A stretch of 64,000 nt of DNA from Bathynomus jamesi (GCA_023014485.1 JAJOZX010005786.1:232501-296500); one strand, 5' to 3'; positions 1 through 11,475 are shown, counted from the stretch's first letter. The notes: generated by a model not told the origin, from the letters alone. Numbers and translations are program-made.

Positions 1-2
1 CA

Positions 3-923
3 ATGCAGGGAGACGCGGAAGGTAATCGTTTAGATAATTTTCTCGAGGACAGCTTTCTTATTCAAAATGTTGGGGAACCTAAGAGGTTGGACAGTATTTT
101 AGATTTAGTAATAACTACGGATGATAGGCTAATTACTGATCTTAAAGTAATAGAACCGTTGAGCAATAGCGATCACAATATGGTAGAGTTTGTCCTCTCA
201 GTAAGTCACTCGAAACCAACAAACTCGACTAAAATTCCTAACTTCCAGCATGCAGACTTTAGTAAATTTCGAAATAAATTTTCACACGTCAATTGGGAAA
301 ACGTAATGGGGAACTCCAACGCAAAACTAATGTGGGAATCGTTCGAAACGGTATTTAGGACTGTAAATGAGGAATGTGTACCGTACAAAATTAAGCGTGC
401 GAAAGTAAACAACAAGCCCTTGTGGTTTACTTCTAGAGTAGGAGACATTATAAAGAGTAGAGATAGTGCTTATAGGCTATATAAGTGCGATAAAGATAAT
501 CTGTTGTTACGAAACAACTACATATCTCTAAGGCGTGATGCAAAAAGTGTAATAAAAAAGTCCAAACGCGAATTTGAAATCTCCATAGCTCGTGACGGTA
601 AAGAAAATCCCAAGCGATTCTTTAAATACGTCAATAATAGAAATCCAGTAAAAAGTGTCTTGGGACCTTTGAAAAATGTAAACGGAGATCTAGTTTCTGA
701 AAACAAGGAAATGGCTACCTTGCTAAACGAATTTTTTACGTCAGATTTTACTATAGAAGATGTAACGAATATCCCTACGGTTATAGACATAATACCTTTT
801 GATAATGGTAATATTCTAGATAATATCGTGGTTAGTGAAGTGGAAGTAATGCGCTATATTGATAAAATGAAAACGCGTAAATCACCGGAGCCGGATTCCA
901 TATATCCCATACAACTAAAATAA
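3..923 (+). pseudogene. CR1-like LINE ORF2: endonuclease end and linker
   Basis: About 306 residues in one open frame, entering from the window edge. The first 60 residues (LDLVITT, then SNSDHNMVEF) match the C-terminal part of APE-type LINE endonucleases, where the SDH triad residues lie. The rest (residues 80-306) is the basic linker typical of CR1 ORF2 (KPLWFTSRVGDIIKSRD, then FFKYVNNRN) leading into the first RT block, which ends with KSPEPDSIYPIQLK. A TAA stop follows; the protein continues just downstream at 939. In an active element this multidomain protein nicks target DNA and reverse transcribes its own RNA. It is inactive here because the downstream frame is broken repeatedly. Confidence 0.8.
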
Positions 924-938
924 TTAAAAGATAGCATT

Positions 939-1849
939 GTGGTGCCGCTAACAAAGATTTTTAATGCGTCTATTTCCGAGGTGTCCTTACCAGATAATTT
1001 CAAGTTAGCAAACGTAACACCTATCTTTAAGAAAGGTGATAAAGGTGCGGCGGGAAATTATAGGCCAATCAGTTTAACGTCTGTTGTAGGTAAGCTACTG
1101 GAATCAATAATTAGGGATCGTATAGTCCAACACTTAGAAGTGCATAAACTAGTTAGAAATACGCAGCACGATTTTAGGCGAAACAAATCATGCTTAACTA
1201 ATCTTTTAGAATTTTTCCAAAGCGTGGTTGACGTTTACGATAGACATAGGGCGGTTGATGTAGTACATTTAGATTTTCAAAAAGTGTTTGACACCGTGCC
1301 GCACAAAAGACTCATTGAAAAAACTAAGGCTCATGGAATCAGGGGTGTAGTAATAAATTGGCTAGAAGAGTGGTTGGTTGCGAGGTAGGAAACAGAGGGT
1401 GGTTGTTGATGGAGCGGAGTCGTGTTGGGCTAATGTAGCGAATGGCGTTCCTCAGGGTTCTGTGTTGGGCCCTTTGCTTTTTCTTTTATATATTAACGAT
1501 TTAGATGTCGGCATAGTCAGTACAGTTTCAAATTTGCGGATGACACGAAGCTGGGTGGTAGGGCGATTAATGACGAAGATAGAGGTAAAATCCAGGAAGA
1601 TCTGAATAAAATCGTTGATTGGTCAGTCACATGGCAAATGAGATTTAACGTTGATAAGTGGAAAATTCGCATATAGGTTCGCGTAACGGTAATTTTGCGT
1701 ATAGTATGTCAGGGAAAGATTTAACAAGCGTACAGCAGGAAAAAGAATTAGGAGTTATAATCACTGGTGATTTAAAAGTAGCGAAACAATGTACAGCAGC
1801 GGTCAATAAGGCGAACAAAGTGTTTGGTTTTATAGCTCGAAATTTTTAG
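939..1849 (+). pseudogene. CR1-like LINE ORF2: reverse transcriptase domain
   Basis: Three overlapping or adjacent frames together carry the RT. 939-1388 holds the palm start (NVTPIFKKGDKGAAGNYRPI, then HLDFQKVFDTVPH, where the first catalytic aspartate sits in LDFQKVFD). 1378-1605 holds VPQGSVLGPLLFLLYIND. The FADDTKLGG catalytic block is visible in a shifted frame at about 1529-1556. 1658-1849 continues with the region that precedes the thumb (QQEKELGVIITGDLK). At least three frameshifts and a TAG at about 1847 make it non-functional. The alternative, a different LINE clade such as Jockey, is less likely given the C-terminal block that follows. Confidence 0.85.
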
Positions 1850-1903
1850 TACAAATCGCGCGATATTATAGTTCCACTTTATAAATCATTAGTTAGACCC
1901 CAT

Positions 1904-2341
1904 TTGGAGTACCCGGTCCAATTTTGGAATCCGCATATGCGCAAAGATATAGACAAAATCGAAAGAGTTCAAAGACGAGCAACTAAGATGATTCCTTCGC
2001 TTAGGTCAAAGTCGTACGAGGATAGGCTTAAGGAGTTAAAATTAACAACACTCGAGACTAGGAGGCTAAGGGGTGATCTAATCCAGGTTTTCAAAATTAT
2101 GAATGGGTTCGATAACGTAGATAGAGTTAGCTTTTTCGAAATATCTCAATATAATAGGATTAGAAATAACGGGTGTAAGTTGACAAGTAGAAGGTTCGAG
2201 ACAGTAGTTGCCAAAAACCTTTTTACGCATAGAATAGTAAATACCTGGAATAGTTTGCCGGTAGAAGTAATTAGTAGCACGTCTATAAACATGTTTAAAA
2301 ATCGATTAGACGCATATGTTGATAGATTGGGTATAGTTTAA
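1904..2341 (+). pseudogene. CR1-like LINE ORF2: C-terminal region
   Basis: A 145-residue frame matching the well conserved end of CR1 ORF2: a PVQFWNPHMRKDIDKIERVQ block, then LETRRLRGDLIQVFKI and NTWNSLPVEV, closing on a stop at 2339-2341. This region follows the RT thumb. Its first methionine is not a real start; the homologous protein would run on from the previous frame through an intervening stop. Conservation is good, which suggests a fairly recent insertion. Confidence 0.85.
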
Positions 2342-2620
2342 GGTAGTAAAATTAATGCTTTGTGGTGATAGATCCCACAGCTCAACACAAGCGTTGTGGG
2401 ATATAGGGAGGCAGCATCTTGGGTTAGGGGATACTCTCTGTCCTTTCACACCCCATTTAAAGAGATTCCTCTGCCGAGCGGTGCCCCCCATAGTACTGTA
2501 AGGTATTGAAAAACTCATGATCTTCACTTGCCCCACAAGCACCTTGAAATGGGAGACCCAAAATGGGTGCACACACATTTCTACATTACTGTACAGTCTT
2601 TACAGCCACACCTACACTTT
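2342..2620 (+). other. 3' untranslated tail of the CR1-like LINE
   Basis: Non-coding sequence directly after the ORF2 stop. It contains a hairpin at 2372-2402 (ATCCCACA pairing with TGTGGGAT around a 15-base loop). No poly(A) tail or target-site duplication is visible, so the exact 3' end is uncertain. Confidence 0.5.
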
Positions 2621-3182
2621 TCCTCCGAAGTATGTATATTGTAATGTATATTGGTTGTAAATTTTGACTTGGTCCGCAATCGATATGGACCGTGACTTAT
2701 TTTTCGTTGGGGAAGGTACTAGTATTGATGGATACCGTAATGAAAATGACTGGATTCTTTGGATCTGATATATTTGCATGTCGGTTATAAATAGATATAG
2801 AGTGTAACATATTTGTGGATAGTAGTCTATTATTACTTGATCCTCTGGATCCAGAGATTCTATCTTTAGTTTTAAATCGATAATTAATTAGTTTTTAATT
2901 GATAATTATTTAGTGTTGCAAAAATTGGTAGTTGCGAATGTACAGGCAGTTGTTACATAAATTTCTTATGTTCTTATCGTTCGGAACCCACGTAAAATTG
3001 TAGGTCCCCTCCGCCACCACGGAGGGCATACACAATACACAATTACGAACACAGTTAGGTAGACCAGCCATGAGTGGATCCTAGGGTCTTTCTTGGTCTG
3101 AAACATTATAACATTATAACATTATAACAATTGAATTATAAAAGGCCGCAATAAACGCGTTTTGAAAGATATTTTTAATTAT
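2621..3182. other. Unassigned spacer
   Basis: No reading frame or recognisable element. The only structured piece is a short tandem run of ACATTATA, about three and a half copies, at 3102-3129. Confidence 0.4.
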
Positions 3183-3206
3183 TGTCTCTTTCCTTCGTGG
3201 TTATTT

Positions 3207-3270
<64 letters not shown>
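3183..3270. repeat. Penelope-like tail fragment and (AT)30
   Basis: 3187-3210 reads CTTTCCTTCGTGGTTATTTC, closely matching the right end of the Penelope-like element at 38028-38056 (TTTCCTTCGTGGTTTTATTC). As there, it runs straight into an (AT)n tract, here 3211-3270. I read it as the end of a truncated Penelope-like insertion. Confidence 0.55.
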
Positions 3271-3272
<2 letters not shown>

Positions 3273-3523
3273 TGTATATATAATATGGTGTTTTTATTTG
3301 TATATTATTCGATATTTGCATATTATTCGATTATTGCTCATTTTCAAGAGTTAAAAATTTGGAGACCGGAGTTCATATAAATCCACCTCATCCGAATCAC
3401 GCTCCAATTGAATGGGTCCGTGGAGTTTTGTCACGAAGTTGGCCAGGGTGTTGTAAGGATGTACAGAGAGACAAAAAGAGGACGGGAGTGTGACATGGAA
3501 GTGGCTAGGAGCCATGTTGCATT
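3271..3523. other. Unassigned sequence left of Maverick A
   Basis: No supported gene. The Maverick A terminal inverted repeat should lie near here, since the integrase starts at 3524, but I could not find its partner elsewhere in the window. Confidence 0.3.
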
Positions 3524-4574
3524 CTAATTAAGCTTCATTATTGCAGCAGCTTTTATATAAGCGTTGAAGCTTTCTGGGTAACCCAGCCATTTCACCGGGT
3601 ACATTTTTCTCTTTCCTGAACCTTTGCTGCCTAAAATTTTTTCAATTTTAAACACAAATTTTCCTAAATTAAATGCCACTTTCTGCAACTCCTCGCGGTA
3701 AAAGCCTCCTGCGATCTCTTCCCCATTCAAATCTTCAACGTAATACATCATTATCTCACCTTTAGGTCTCATAGTATGAACTTTAAAAAATCTCACGTGT
3801 CCATCCTTGCTCAAATCCCTTCGCGAATTTATTTGCCGAACGTGATAGCCGTACATAATCACTGATTTTTTAAGGTGTAGACTGCGGTGGTGGTGCTCCA
3901 TCTCTTCTCACCTCAGGCAGCGCATCTCTCTAAAACTTCGTTTGGTGTTGTGCCAATCGTACGGTGGTGTAAACGGTTGTATGATGATGACAATGACCCC
4001 AGAACGTTTATATATCTGTATGTGTTTTATGTGTAAAATAGCGATGCATGCGTTCCTTTATGGTACTTTGAACTCTTTCAGTTAAAGAGGCCTTATGTAT
4101 AGAACTGCTAGTGTAGTAACTGATATTAAACTCTGTCAGCCATTTCCTGAAAAGCGCGACCTATAAATTCTTTCCCCATATCCGTACAAAAATACCCAAG
4201 AACCCGATCTTCTTTTAACATCAACGTTTTGGCAGCTTTAGCAACTGTTTCAGGCGATTTATTTTTAATTGGAATTAGCCACAGATATCTAGAGAATACA
4301 TCTATTATCAATAGGATGTAGCGGTAGCCGTCATTATACACTGAATATCTTTGCTTGTCTGTTAAATCCGCTTGCCAATCGAAGCCGTTGTTGTCTTGGC
4401 TGTTTTAAACCTTTTTCACACCGGCTTATGAAGTGTATAAGCATCCTGCTCCCGCAGAAACCTCTCAACATCTTTCTTCCCTACTCCGTAAACACCTCTG
4501 TACAGTCTATTAACGCCGCCATAGGAGGCGGGGTTAGAAATGTGATAATAGCGTTTACTTAATATGTTAGCCAT
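3524..4574 (-). pseudogene. Maverick integrase with chromodomain, copy A
   Basis: Retrovirus-type integrase that would insert the element into host DNA. The start is ATG at 4574, which overlaps the stop of the upstream gene. The N-terminal part (to about 4420) reads NPASYGGVNRLYRGVYG and KKDVERFLREQDAY. The catalytic core is at 4126-4341: LLIIDVFSRYLWLIPI carries the first Asp and FCTDMGKEF the second; the Glu region lies beyond the frame break. The C-terminal part at 3524-3901 has FYREELQKV followed by a chromodomain-like block (EKILGSKG, then YPVKWLGYPESFNAYI). At least two frame breaks separate the parts, so it is inactive. Copy B keeps only the first 40 or so residues. Confidence 0.8.
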
Positions 4575-5271
4575 TTGCGTAGTTTAGAGACACGTGGATA
4601 AGGTTGGCCGTTTGTTCTCTTCTTTCTCTTCTTCAGAGACGCTGCTGCTGGGGGCGAAGGCGTACACAGTTGTGACACATGCGAGACTTGATCCAGGTCT
4701 TTAAACCTATTCAGATTACCTATCAATGTTTTGGGGACATTTATTTGTTGTAGTCTTGCTTTAATATGCTTCCATCCTGTTGGTGAGGGTCTGTTCCACT
4801 TTCTCACCAAATCATGAACAATATCAACGATATTGGATCCTTGTACCCTTGTTCCTTTAACAATGACCTCGCCTGTATAGGCCCACCGTATGATGGGGTC
4901 CTTACTCAATAGATTATAAATGTATGTACACATCGAACATGTGTTGTGTTCCGTTGTTCTTTGGTTGGTCATCTCTAACGTCGGGCCCAGGTCCTGTTTT
5001 CGTCAAGCTCAGCGCTACTCGCGCTGTGCCTAATAACCACAGGGAGCCTTGTCGGATTCTTATAATCTTCGTACGCATGAAGAAATTTCTGCAAAGCCTC
5101 TTGGTACAATATCTTTTTCTCATCAGGTGACTTTTCACTGTTTAATAGGGCTAGCAACTCGCTTTCCATTCTTTTAAGCCTACTTTTACGGGGTTCTAGA
5201 GCCGTGTCTGGAATCTTTGAACTTTGCAATGAAGCATACACCTCGTGCGGAATCACAACCACCTTCTTCAT
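4559..5271 (-). pseudogene. Conserved Maverick hypothetical protein, copy A
   Basis: Two frames: 4975-5271 (starts MKKVVVIPHEVYASL, then LLNSEKSPDEKKILYQEALQ) and 4559-4972 (WAYTGEVIVKG, GSNIVDIVHDLVRK, RPSPTGWKHIKARL, NVPKTLIGNLNRF). The same protein is encoded in Maverick B at 24529-25273, so conservation is real. I do not know its function. The central HDLVRK and PSPTGW blocks and charged tail (KKRKKRTNG) suggest a nucleic-acid or structural role, but that is inference. It lies between the small basic protein and the integrase, all on one strand, and its stop overlaps the integrase start. One frameshift near 4973 breaks it. Confidence 0.65.
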
Positions 5272-5594
5272 TATATTAATCTAGTGAGTAAAGGAAACAA
5301 AACTGAAAATAAGATGGGTAGGAATGATCCTCCTCTTTGTACAATAATTCGCTTTTTCTTACCCAGAGTTTGACTTTTATGGGCGAGTGCTCGTATTATG
5401 TTCTTGGAACGACGTAAGCGAACCTTCTGAGAGGGTTTCATTGGCACATCACAATTTATAAAATTAAGACAGATTTCACAGATGCATTTTAAAAAGTCCG
5501 AGTCGATATTTTTAACAAACATCTGCTGCATTGCCCGGGGCAATCGTTCATAGATGTTTATTAATTCACGATATTTCTTCAGCCTATTTGTCAT
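5271..5594 (-). CDS. Small basic Maverick protein with hydrophobic tail, copy A
   Basis: Intact 107-residue frame. Residues 1-60 hold RLKKYRELINIYERLP and a cysteine pair region (FLKCICEICLNFI). The middle is strongly basic (KVRLRRSKNI, then GKKKRIIVQRGG). After the GG comes a hydrophobic end (FLPILFSVLFPLL). Small proteins with a basic centre, a GG and a hydrophobic tail are common in Mavericks and adintoviruses and have been compared with adenovirus core or minor capsid proteins; that comparison is from family knowledge and not proven here. Its ATG overlaps the ATPase stop as ATGA (5591-5594), the same arrangement as in copy B, which supports translational coupling or a shared transcript. 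Confidence 0.65.
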   Translation of the reverse strand: MTNRLKKYRELINIYERLPRAMQQMFVKNIDSDFLKCICEICLNFINCDVPMKPSQKVRLRRSKNIIRALAHKSQTLGKKKRIIVQRGGSFLPILFSVLFPLLTRLI

Positions 5595-6219
5595 TCTGGA
5601 ATATACACCGTTTCAAGTTCGCTTGGGAATATATTAATTCTTAGAGGCACCCTGATTGTGTTTCGCGGGTGAAGGTCACAAAGCAAATATTCATAACGCT
5701 GGGTTGTGGTTTCTTCATAAACCTCCAAAAACTCCTTACGTTGATTCGGGAACATTTGATTGGCTAATACCCCAATTTGTGACATATCTCTAAGTTGTGC
5801 GAATAAGACTAGATATTGTATATTTAGCGACACATCGCGCATGTATCTATTTTTGGAAAATAGATTCTGATTGATGAAGAATACGCTTATCTTAAGATGG
5901 TGGGAGAACACTGTAAATGTCTCGGCAAACGTTTTATCCATTTTCAACATGAGATCGTCAATTACAATAACTGTAGGCTCATTACCCTTTAACGAATTAA
6001 CGTCATAGACACCTTGTGGAACACAATTTCATCTTGGTACTCGTTGAACACTGAATGATACGTCGAATAGCACCATATTACTTTATGCAAAAATTTTGAG
6101 AACATCTCCCCCTTATCTTTAATGATTTTAAGCATAAATACAGTTTTTACAAATCTTGTAGGGCCAGATATAATACATGTGGAGGGGCATGCGAACCTAA
6201 ATTTTTATACAGATTCCAT
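5591..6219 (-). pseudogene. FtsK/HerA-type packaging ATPase, copy A
   Basis: Genome-packaging ATPase of the Maverick. The start ATG is at 6219 by alignment with copy B. An in-frame TAA replaces a Lys codon at codon 5. The Walker A loop at about 6150-6170 reads GPTRFVKT, with Val in place of the Gly that precedes the catalytic Lys. The frame opens again at 5950 with KMDKTFAETFTVFSHHL, ISVFFINQNLF and YLVLFAQLRD, which follow the Walker B strand in copy B. It ends TVYIPE with the stop overlapping the next gene. A frameshift lies between about 5950 and 6010. It faces the polymerase gene across a short spacer. Confidence 0.8.
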
Positions 6220-6225
6220 CTCTAA

Positions 6226-6306
6226 CACGTCACACCCCTAAGTGCGTCATTTACAAAATATTACAAATTTTGAGTGCTGTTCCTTATATTTTTTCTTCTT
6301 CCACAG
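6226..6306. promoter_or_regulatory. Conserved divergent intergenic region, Maverick A
   Basis: Spacer between ATPase (minus) and polymerase (plus). It aligns with the same spacer in copy B (23276-23350 read on the opposite strand): CACACNCCTAAGT, then TTTACAAAATAT, then CTCCTTATATT (GTTCCTTATATT here). It ends in a pyrimidine-rich run plus CCACAG, and copy B in TTCCCCAG, both resembling a 3' splice site just ahead of the polymerase frame. Conservation in a spacer between diverged copies suggests a shared promoter and possibly an intron acceptor; both readings are inference. Confidence 0.4.
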
Positions 6307-7300
6307 AAACGTGAATGACAACGATGTACAGCACCCCATCATCGATATCACAGACGAACCCGATGACCGTGCAGCTACAGAACCCTTCCCCGCTGACGAA
6401 CCCTCACCAGCGACAACTGTTGCATGCAACAGTTCAAAGCGGAAGCATGATGAAGAGCCATCCACGTCAGGTATAAAGCGTGCCAGGATTGCTCCGGTTG
6501 TTAGACCCCCAGTATAGAGCTCCAACCCTCTACGTCTTACGAAACAACCCCCACAATAGTACCTTCCTGAAATATGCCCCATTATTCAGTTCCGGTACTT
6601 CCTCCACAGCAGCTTCTCATACTGTGGAGGATGGTATAACATTCGAGTTGGTGCGCACCGCTACCTACCCCCACCCTTGCCCTGACTAGAAATCGGTACG
6701 TGGTCAGGGTTGACCCTGGACCCCTGTATACCAACGGACTGCGACGCGTAGTTGAAAGTATTGTGGAGTTTGCCCTTCAGAACCGCGACGAACCTGAAGT
6801 CCGGGTGAGGTTATCCTTCAGGTTCGGGTCAGATGAGGGGGACGATTTTTGGGTAGTAATACCGTTCAGATGTTTGGCTGCTGTAGACATAGAATATATC
6901 TTGGGCCGTATAATGCAAGTCACTCAAAGTGGTACATCCTTCAATATGGACAACTTCATGGTAGATATTGACAGAGTATTCCGGATTGCGGGTCATACTG
7001 TCATACCTGATACTCTTAATTTCAATTCTCCGGTTATTTACAGAAAGCATTTAAACGTCGATCGTGGTTGTGGTTTTATAGTAATAATTTTAGCTCATAT
7101 GTTCATTGTGCTAAAAAATTGGACGCAAAAAATTTGGTTGCCCACGTTTGTGCAGCGTCCCCGCAAACTGGCTTCAGATTGTAAGCTTGAGTTTGAGTGT
7201 AATATGGGTCCTGAAGAACTGAGAAGGGTCGAGCAGGAAATGAATGCACGTATAGTCGTATTTGGAATGGATGATCGTCGTAGGACTGTATGTTTTTAAA
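6307..7300 (+). pseudogene. Maverick DNA polymerase B, N-terminal region, copy A
   Basis: Start of the large polymerase. 6312-6517 encodes an acidic then basic stretch (DEPDDRAAT, then SKRKHDEEPSTSGIKRARI) that looks like a disordered region with a nuclear-localisation-type signal; copy B has the equivalent SRRKRVHD and SSKRVKSS. After frame breaks near 6520-6700 a conserved block follows (6700-7299: VRVDPGPLYTNGLRRVVES, DDFWVVIPFRCLAAVDIEY, GPEELRRVEQEMNARIVVF). Copy B has the same block at 22152-22806. I do not recognise a named fold in it; it probably belongs to the polymerase N-terminus or the terminal-protein region, since Maverick PolBs are protein-primed. The frame passes into the zinc-rich part at about 7290. 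Confidence 0.6.
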
Positions 7301-8715
7301 AGTAGTGTGAGAGATCGTACAGGACCTCTACTTATTTTAGGATTGTCAGGAACATCGTTTCTCCCCATCCGTAACATAAGGGTTCTCTACGACAGTTATG
7401 ATAAAAGTCGAAAATATGGAAGGCATCATGATTTGTGTAAGGGTTGTCTCGAGTTTGCTGATGATATGGTGAAACATTGTAAGAATTGCTACATGGTATG
7501 TGAGCAGTGTAAAAGCCCCAAATGTGAAAGTCAGGTAGTTGAACCCGAGAAGAGGGAATGTAATGTGTGTAGACGTACATTTTTCAATAATGAATGCTTT
7601 GAACTCCATAAATCAAATAGTTCTTGCAGGAATATGAGGATTTGTAAGTACAGTATGTTTCACATGATGGATAATTGGAATTTCAAACATAAATGCGATG
7701 AAATTCACTGTTTTACATGTCTTGAAAAATATAAGGCGGATGGAATGAAGCATGTATGTTATAGGAAAGATGCTAAACCTAAAAATAGTCCTTGTATAAC
7801 AGTGTACTACGATATAGAACCTTACACGAACGCTGAAACCAAAGAGGTGATTCCACATTTACTCTTAAGTCAGACTATCTGTGATGAGTGCATGGAGTTC
7901 GAGTGTGATGAGTGCCACAAATGTGGAAAAGGACAAACGTTTTTAAAACGATTGCACACGACCGCCCTGTGAAAGTCTTTGCATCCTATATTGTCAAATT
8001 AGTGGACAAGTTAAAAAAAATGACGATGTATATTGTTGCCATTAACGGGGCGAAATTTGACAGACAGTTCCTTTATAAGGAGTTGCTTGAACACGAGTCG
8101 TCTGCGATATTTACAGATGATGCCTTGAAAAGAGGCAACAAACTAATACAAATGCAGATAAGAGATAATGTACAGTTTAAAGACACCCTGCTGTTCACAC
8201 CTTGTAAATTAGCAAAGCTGCCCAAGGTCATGGGAGTAGCCGCTGAAGTTTCAAAAGGGTATTTCCCTTACACATTTTTCACAAACGAAACTTTGAATTA
8301 CGTAGGGCTACCTCCACCCAAACATTACTTTAACTACGCCAACATGAGTGATAATGAGCGTGAAGATTTTGACCGGTACTACAACAGTTTTAAGTAAGCT
8401 AATCCATACAATATAGCCGATGAATGTAAATGTTATTGCGTGAATGATGTACGTGTACTTAGAGTATGCTTTCAAGCCTTTAGAAAGATGTACATAACCC
8501 GTTTCAAATGCGATCTGCTGCAAGTCGCGACCATGATCGCATCATTATGTTTTACAGTGTTGAAGAATAACTTCATGCCAAAAGACACCTTATCAATCAT
8601 TCACAGAAACAACCCTCGCAGTTATGGGTACAAGGCTATTTACTGGCTCATACACCTACAGCAACAGAACAGGGTATATATAAAACATGCCGAAACACGG
8701 GCAACTACCCGTTGA
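7262..8715 (+). pseudogene. Maverick DNA polymerase B, zinc cluster and 3'-5' exonuclease, copy A
   Basis: 7262-7972 has many paired cysteines and histidines between residues 55 and 180 (CKGCLEFADD, CKNCYMVCEQC, CNVCRRTF, CDEIHCFTCLEKY), a probable zinc-binding module. It leads to exonuclease motif I, YYDIE at about 7806-7820. 7912-8397 carries motif II (AINGAKFDRQF at about 8036). 8440-8715 carries motif III (CVNDVRVL at about 8436). These are the three metal-binding motifs of family B proofreading domains. Frameshifts occur near 7950, 8400 and 8690. Copy B carries the same order on minus at 20887-21957. Confidence 0.8.
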
Positions 8716-10370
8716 GGTCAATGGTCGTGTTTTTTGGGTTGACGGCCTAAGTGAGGATCCAGCCACTGGTGAGAAGACTGTGTATTCCTTTAACGGCTGG
8801 TGGTGGCATGGATGCCCGCGCGCTGAATGTGCCGTCACAGGGGACCTTTATGGAAGATCCCCCGCCGACAGCTTCGCATGGGCCTGTAACCGTGATCAAC
8901 TTATAGGCTCCCAGTCCACTCACAAAATCGTGTGGGAGCATGAGTATGATTCACGGATGGAAACAGATGCCCAGTATCGTGAAGAAATAAGGACCATCAA
9001 ACATTCAATGGTGTTGGGCCGCCTCAAATGCGGTGACAGCTTGTTTGGAGGGCGCACAAACCCATTCAAGCTATACTTTCCGACTACGGAGGGCGTGAAA
9101 CTCCACTACTACGACTTCTGCAATCCGTACCCCGGTGGTGCGCCTGAAAAATGATGGGTCCCACCGTACCAACCATCGTGGAGTTTTCAGCTAACTTGAA
9201 TGAGCGCTACTTTGGACTCTCTTTCGTAGACGTGCTCCCCCCTCGCGATTTATGGATGCCGATCTTACCCGTCGTTATAGATCACAAGCTCATGTTTCCC
9301 CTGTGCGTGAAGTGCGCAGAAGAGAACAACAGTGATTGTGACCATACAACCCACCAGCGTAAGATCAGAAGTGTATATACAAGTCCTGAGCTGGCCCTAG
9401 CCGTTCGCCATGGGTATAGAATATTGAAGATACATGAAGTGTGGAGGTTTCAGAAGCTACCCAACCTTTTCATACCATATGTAAACGCTTTTTTGAAGGA
9501 TAAGGTCGAAGCATCAGGATATCCGCGAGGGGTTGATACCGAAGATGAAAAAAACGGCTTATATTCAGCGATACCGTGCCCTTGAAGGTATACAGCTTGA
9601 CCGATCCCAAATTGTTAAGAATCCTGGCAAGCGCTTTAGTGCAAAGTTGTGCCTAAACAGTCTTTGGGGGAAATTTGCACAGAATACTGGCAAAGGGGAA
9701 GTCCATTTGGCACAAAGTTATAGTGAAGTCTGGGATTATGCCAACGCTCCCGTTAAAGAGGTTATGGAGATCGTGAATGTAGGTAATACTTACATAATAA
9801 AGTACAATATCTCCGAACTGGCCATTGATACCTCACGGGTTACAAACATACCTGTAGCCAGTTTCACAACGGCCTAAGCCCATATCAAACTTTGGGGCCT
9901 ATTGCACTCTCCTGGACGGAGGGTGTTGTACGCTGACACAGATAGGGTGATATTCACAGCGAGGGAAGGTGAATACATGCCCGCTATTGGGGAGATCATC
10001 GGAGAGTTAACTGACGAGATCAAGGATGAGTATGGTGATGGTGCATATGCAGACTCGTTTGTGCCAAAAGGGCCAAAAACCTAAGGGGTACGGGTGAGGG
10101 TGGGGGATGATATGAAATATATCGTGAAGGCTAAGGGTATCACGTTTAACCATGCGAACCGTCGAGTCGTTAACTTTGACTCGTTGAAGGATCTAGTGTA
10201 CTTGGAAGATGAGGGTGACCAGCTACCCCAACTGACGGTGGGGACGCAGAATTTTCGGACGCACAAACTGGGGTGTGTGAATGAACTTAGGGGTACAAAG
10301 GTATGCCGTAACACCTATAGGAAGCGTTACCGGGTGCTTGTTACCTATGATACCGTGCCCTTGGCTACCT
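8687..10370 (+). pseudogene. Maverick DNA polymerase B, nuclease-like insert and polymerase domain, copy A
   Basis: Begins with a block containing YSFNGWWWHGCP (about 8785-8816), a motif seen in Maverick and related viral PolBs and thought to form a restriction-endonuclease-like fold. Motif A (about 9103-9130) reads YYDFC directly followed by NPYP; copy B has SLYPYVMKN at that point, so about nine residues including the SLYP core are deleted here. Motif B is NSLWGKFAQN (about 9654). Motif C is YADTDR (about 9929), with Arg where Ser is usual. The C-terminus at 10094-10370 ends near YDTVPL. Frame breaks near 9150, 9560, 9880 and 10090 and the motif A loss make it inactive. It runs directly into the repeat array at about 10390. 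Confidence 0.85.
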
Positions 10371-10402
10371 TAATTCTTGATTGTAATTATATATATATAT
10401 AT

Positions 10403-11475
10403 ATGTTAAAACAGACCGTGCATGGCACAAGGAACTCTTCTGGGAAAATTAAATCCACTATAGTCCGAATAAGTAATGGTAAATGACAAATACCATAGTT
10501 TTTTTCCTTTTTCATGATTTTAGCCCGACGTGGGCAACGGGTCTCTCGCAAAGAGATCCCATAAATATAGCTCCCTCACCAGCTATCTGCAAAGCAGACA
10601 GGATCCAGCTTTGGGACGTGGATCTAGGGTTTAAAGCAAACCTAGATCCCTACACTCAAACCTCTATATAAGTAAAGACTCGTTGCATTCACGTCGTGTT
10701 GAATAAATCAAAGAAAAAGGGGTAACTATTGTATTTTTAGCCAAAAAAACCAAAACTTAAACCTCAACCGGGACATTGAGCGTCCACTTTTCAAGGCACG
10801 AAACACGTCCGTTTAGTATACACAAACTCAGAATGGTTCCCTGAGAACATTATATGTAAACACAGACGTGCATGGCACAAGGAACTCTTCTGGGAAAATT
10901 AATCCACTATAGTCCGAATAAGTAATGGTAAATGACAAATACCATAGTTTTTCCTTTTTCATGATTTTAGCCCGACGTGGGGCAACGGGTCTCTCGCAAA
11001 GAGATCCCATAAATATAGCTTCCCTCACCAGCTATCTGCAAAGCAGACAGGATCCAGCTTTGGGACGTGGATCTAGGGTTTAAAGCAACCTAGATCCCTA
11101 CACTCAGAACCTCTATATAAGTAAAAGACTCGTTGCATTCACGTCGGGTTGAATAAATCAAAGAAAAAGGGGTAACTATTGTATTTTTAGCCAAAAAACC
11201 AAAACTTAAACCTCAACCGGGACATTGAGCGTCCACTTTTCAAGGCACGAAACACGTCCGTTTAGTATACACAAACTCAGAATGGTTCCCTGAGAACATT
11301 ATATGAAACACAGACCGTGCATGGCACAAGGAACTCTTCTGGGAAAATTAAATCCACTATAGTCCGAATAAGTAATGGTAAATGACAAATACCATAGTTT
11401 TTTTCCTTTTTCATGATTTTAGCCCGACGTGGGCAACGGGTCTCTCGCAAAGAGATCCCATAAATATAGCTCCCT
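10403..11475 (+). repeat. LTR-like satellite array, direct arm
   Basis: About 2.4 head-to-tail copies of a roughly 450-bp unit (starts at about 10404, 10854 and 11304). Each unit begins TGTTAAACACAGACC (or a one-base variant) and ends CCCTGAGAACA, so the ends are TGTT and AACA inverted, as in an LTR. Units are joined by the same five bases TTATA. Inside are a TATA-like CTATATAAGT, an AATAAA about 40 bp later, and a hairpin around GGGTCTCTCGCAAAGAGATCCC (shown in part). The array begins immediately after an (AT)n run. No internal retrotransposon coding region is present. Confidence 0.65.

Larger units (their letters stand above)
1..2620 (+). mobile_element. CR1-like LINE, left end outside window
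   Basis: Non-LTR retrotransposon remnant read left to right: end of the endonuclease domain, linker, reverse transcriptase, CR1-type C-terminal region, then a 3' untranslated tail. The protein is split into at least five frames (3-923, 939-1388, 1378-1605, 1658-1849, 1904-2341). The CR1 assignment rests on family-typical wording of the RT (VPQGSVLGPLLF, YIND, FADDTK) and the C-terminal block starting at 1904. The right boundary is approximate. The 5' end, the catalytic part of the endonuclease and any ORF1 lie outside the window. Confidence 0.85.

Noticed and set aside
2342..2578. Minus-strand 90-residue ORF
   Set aside because: Lies in the CR1-like 3' untranslated tail with no recognisable motif.
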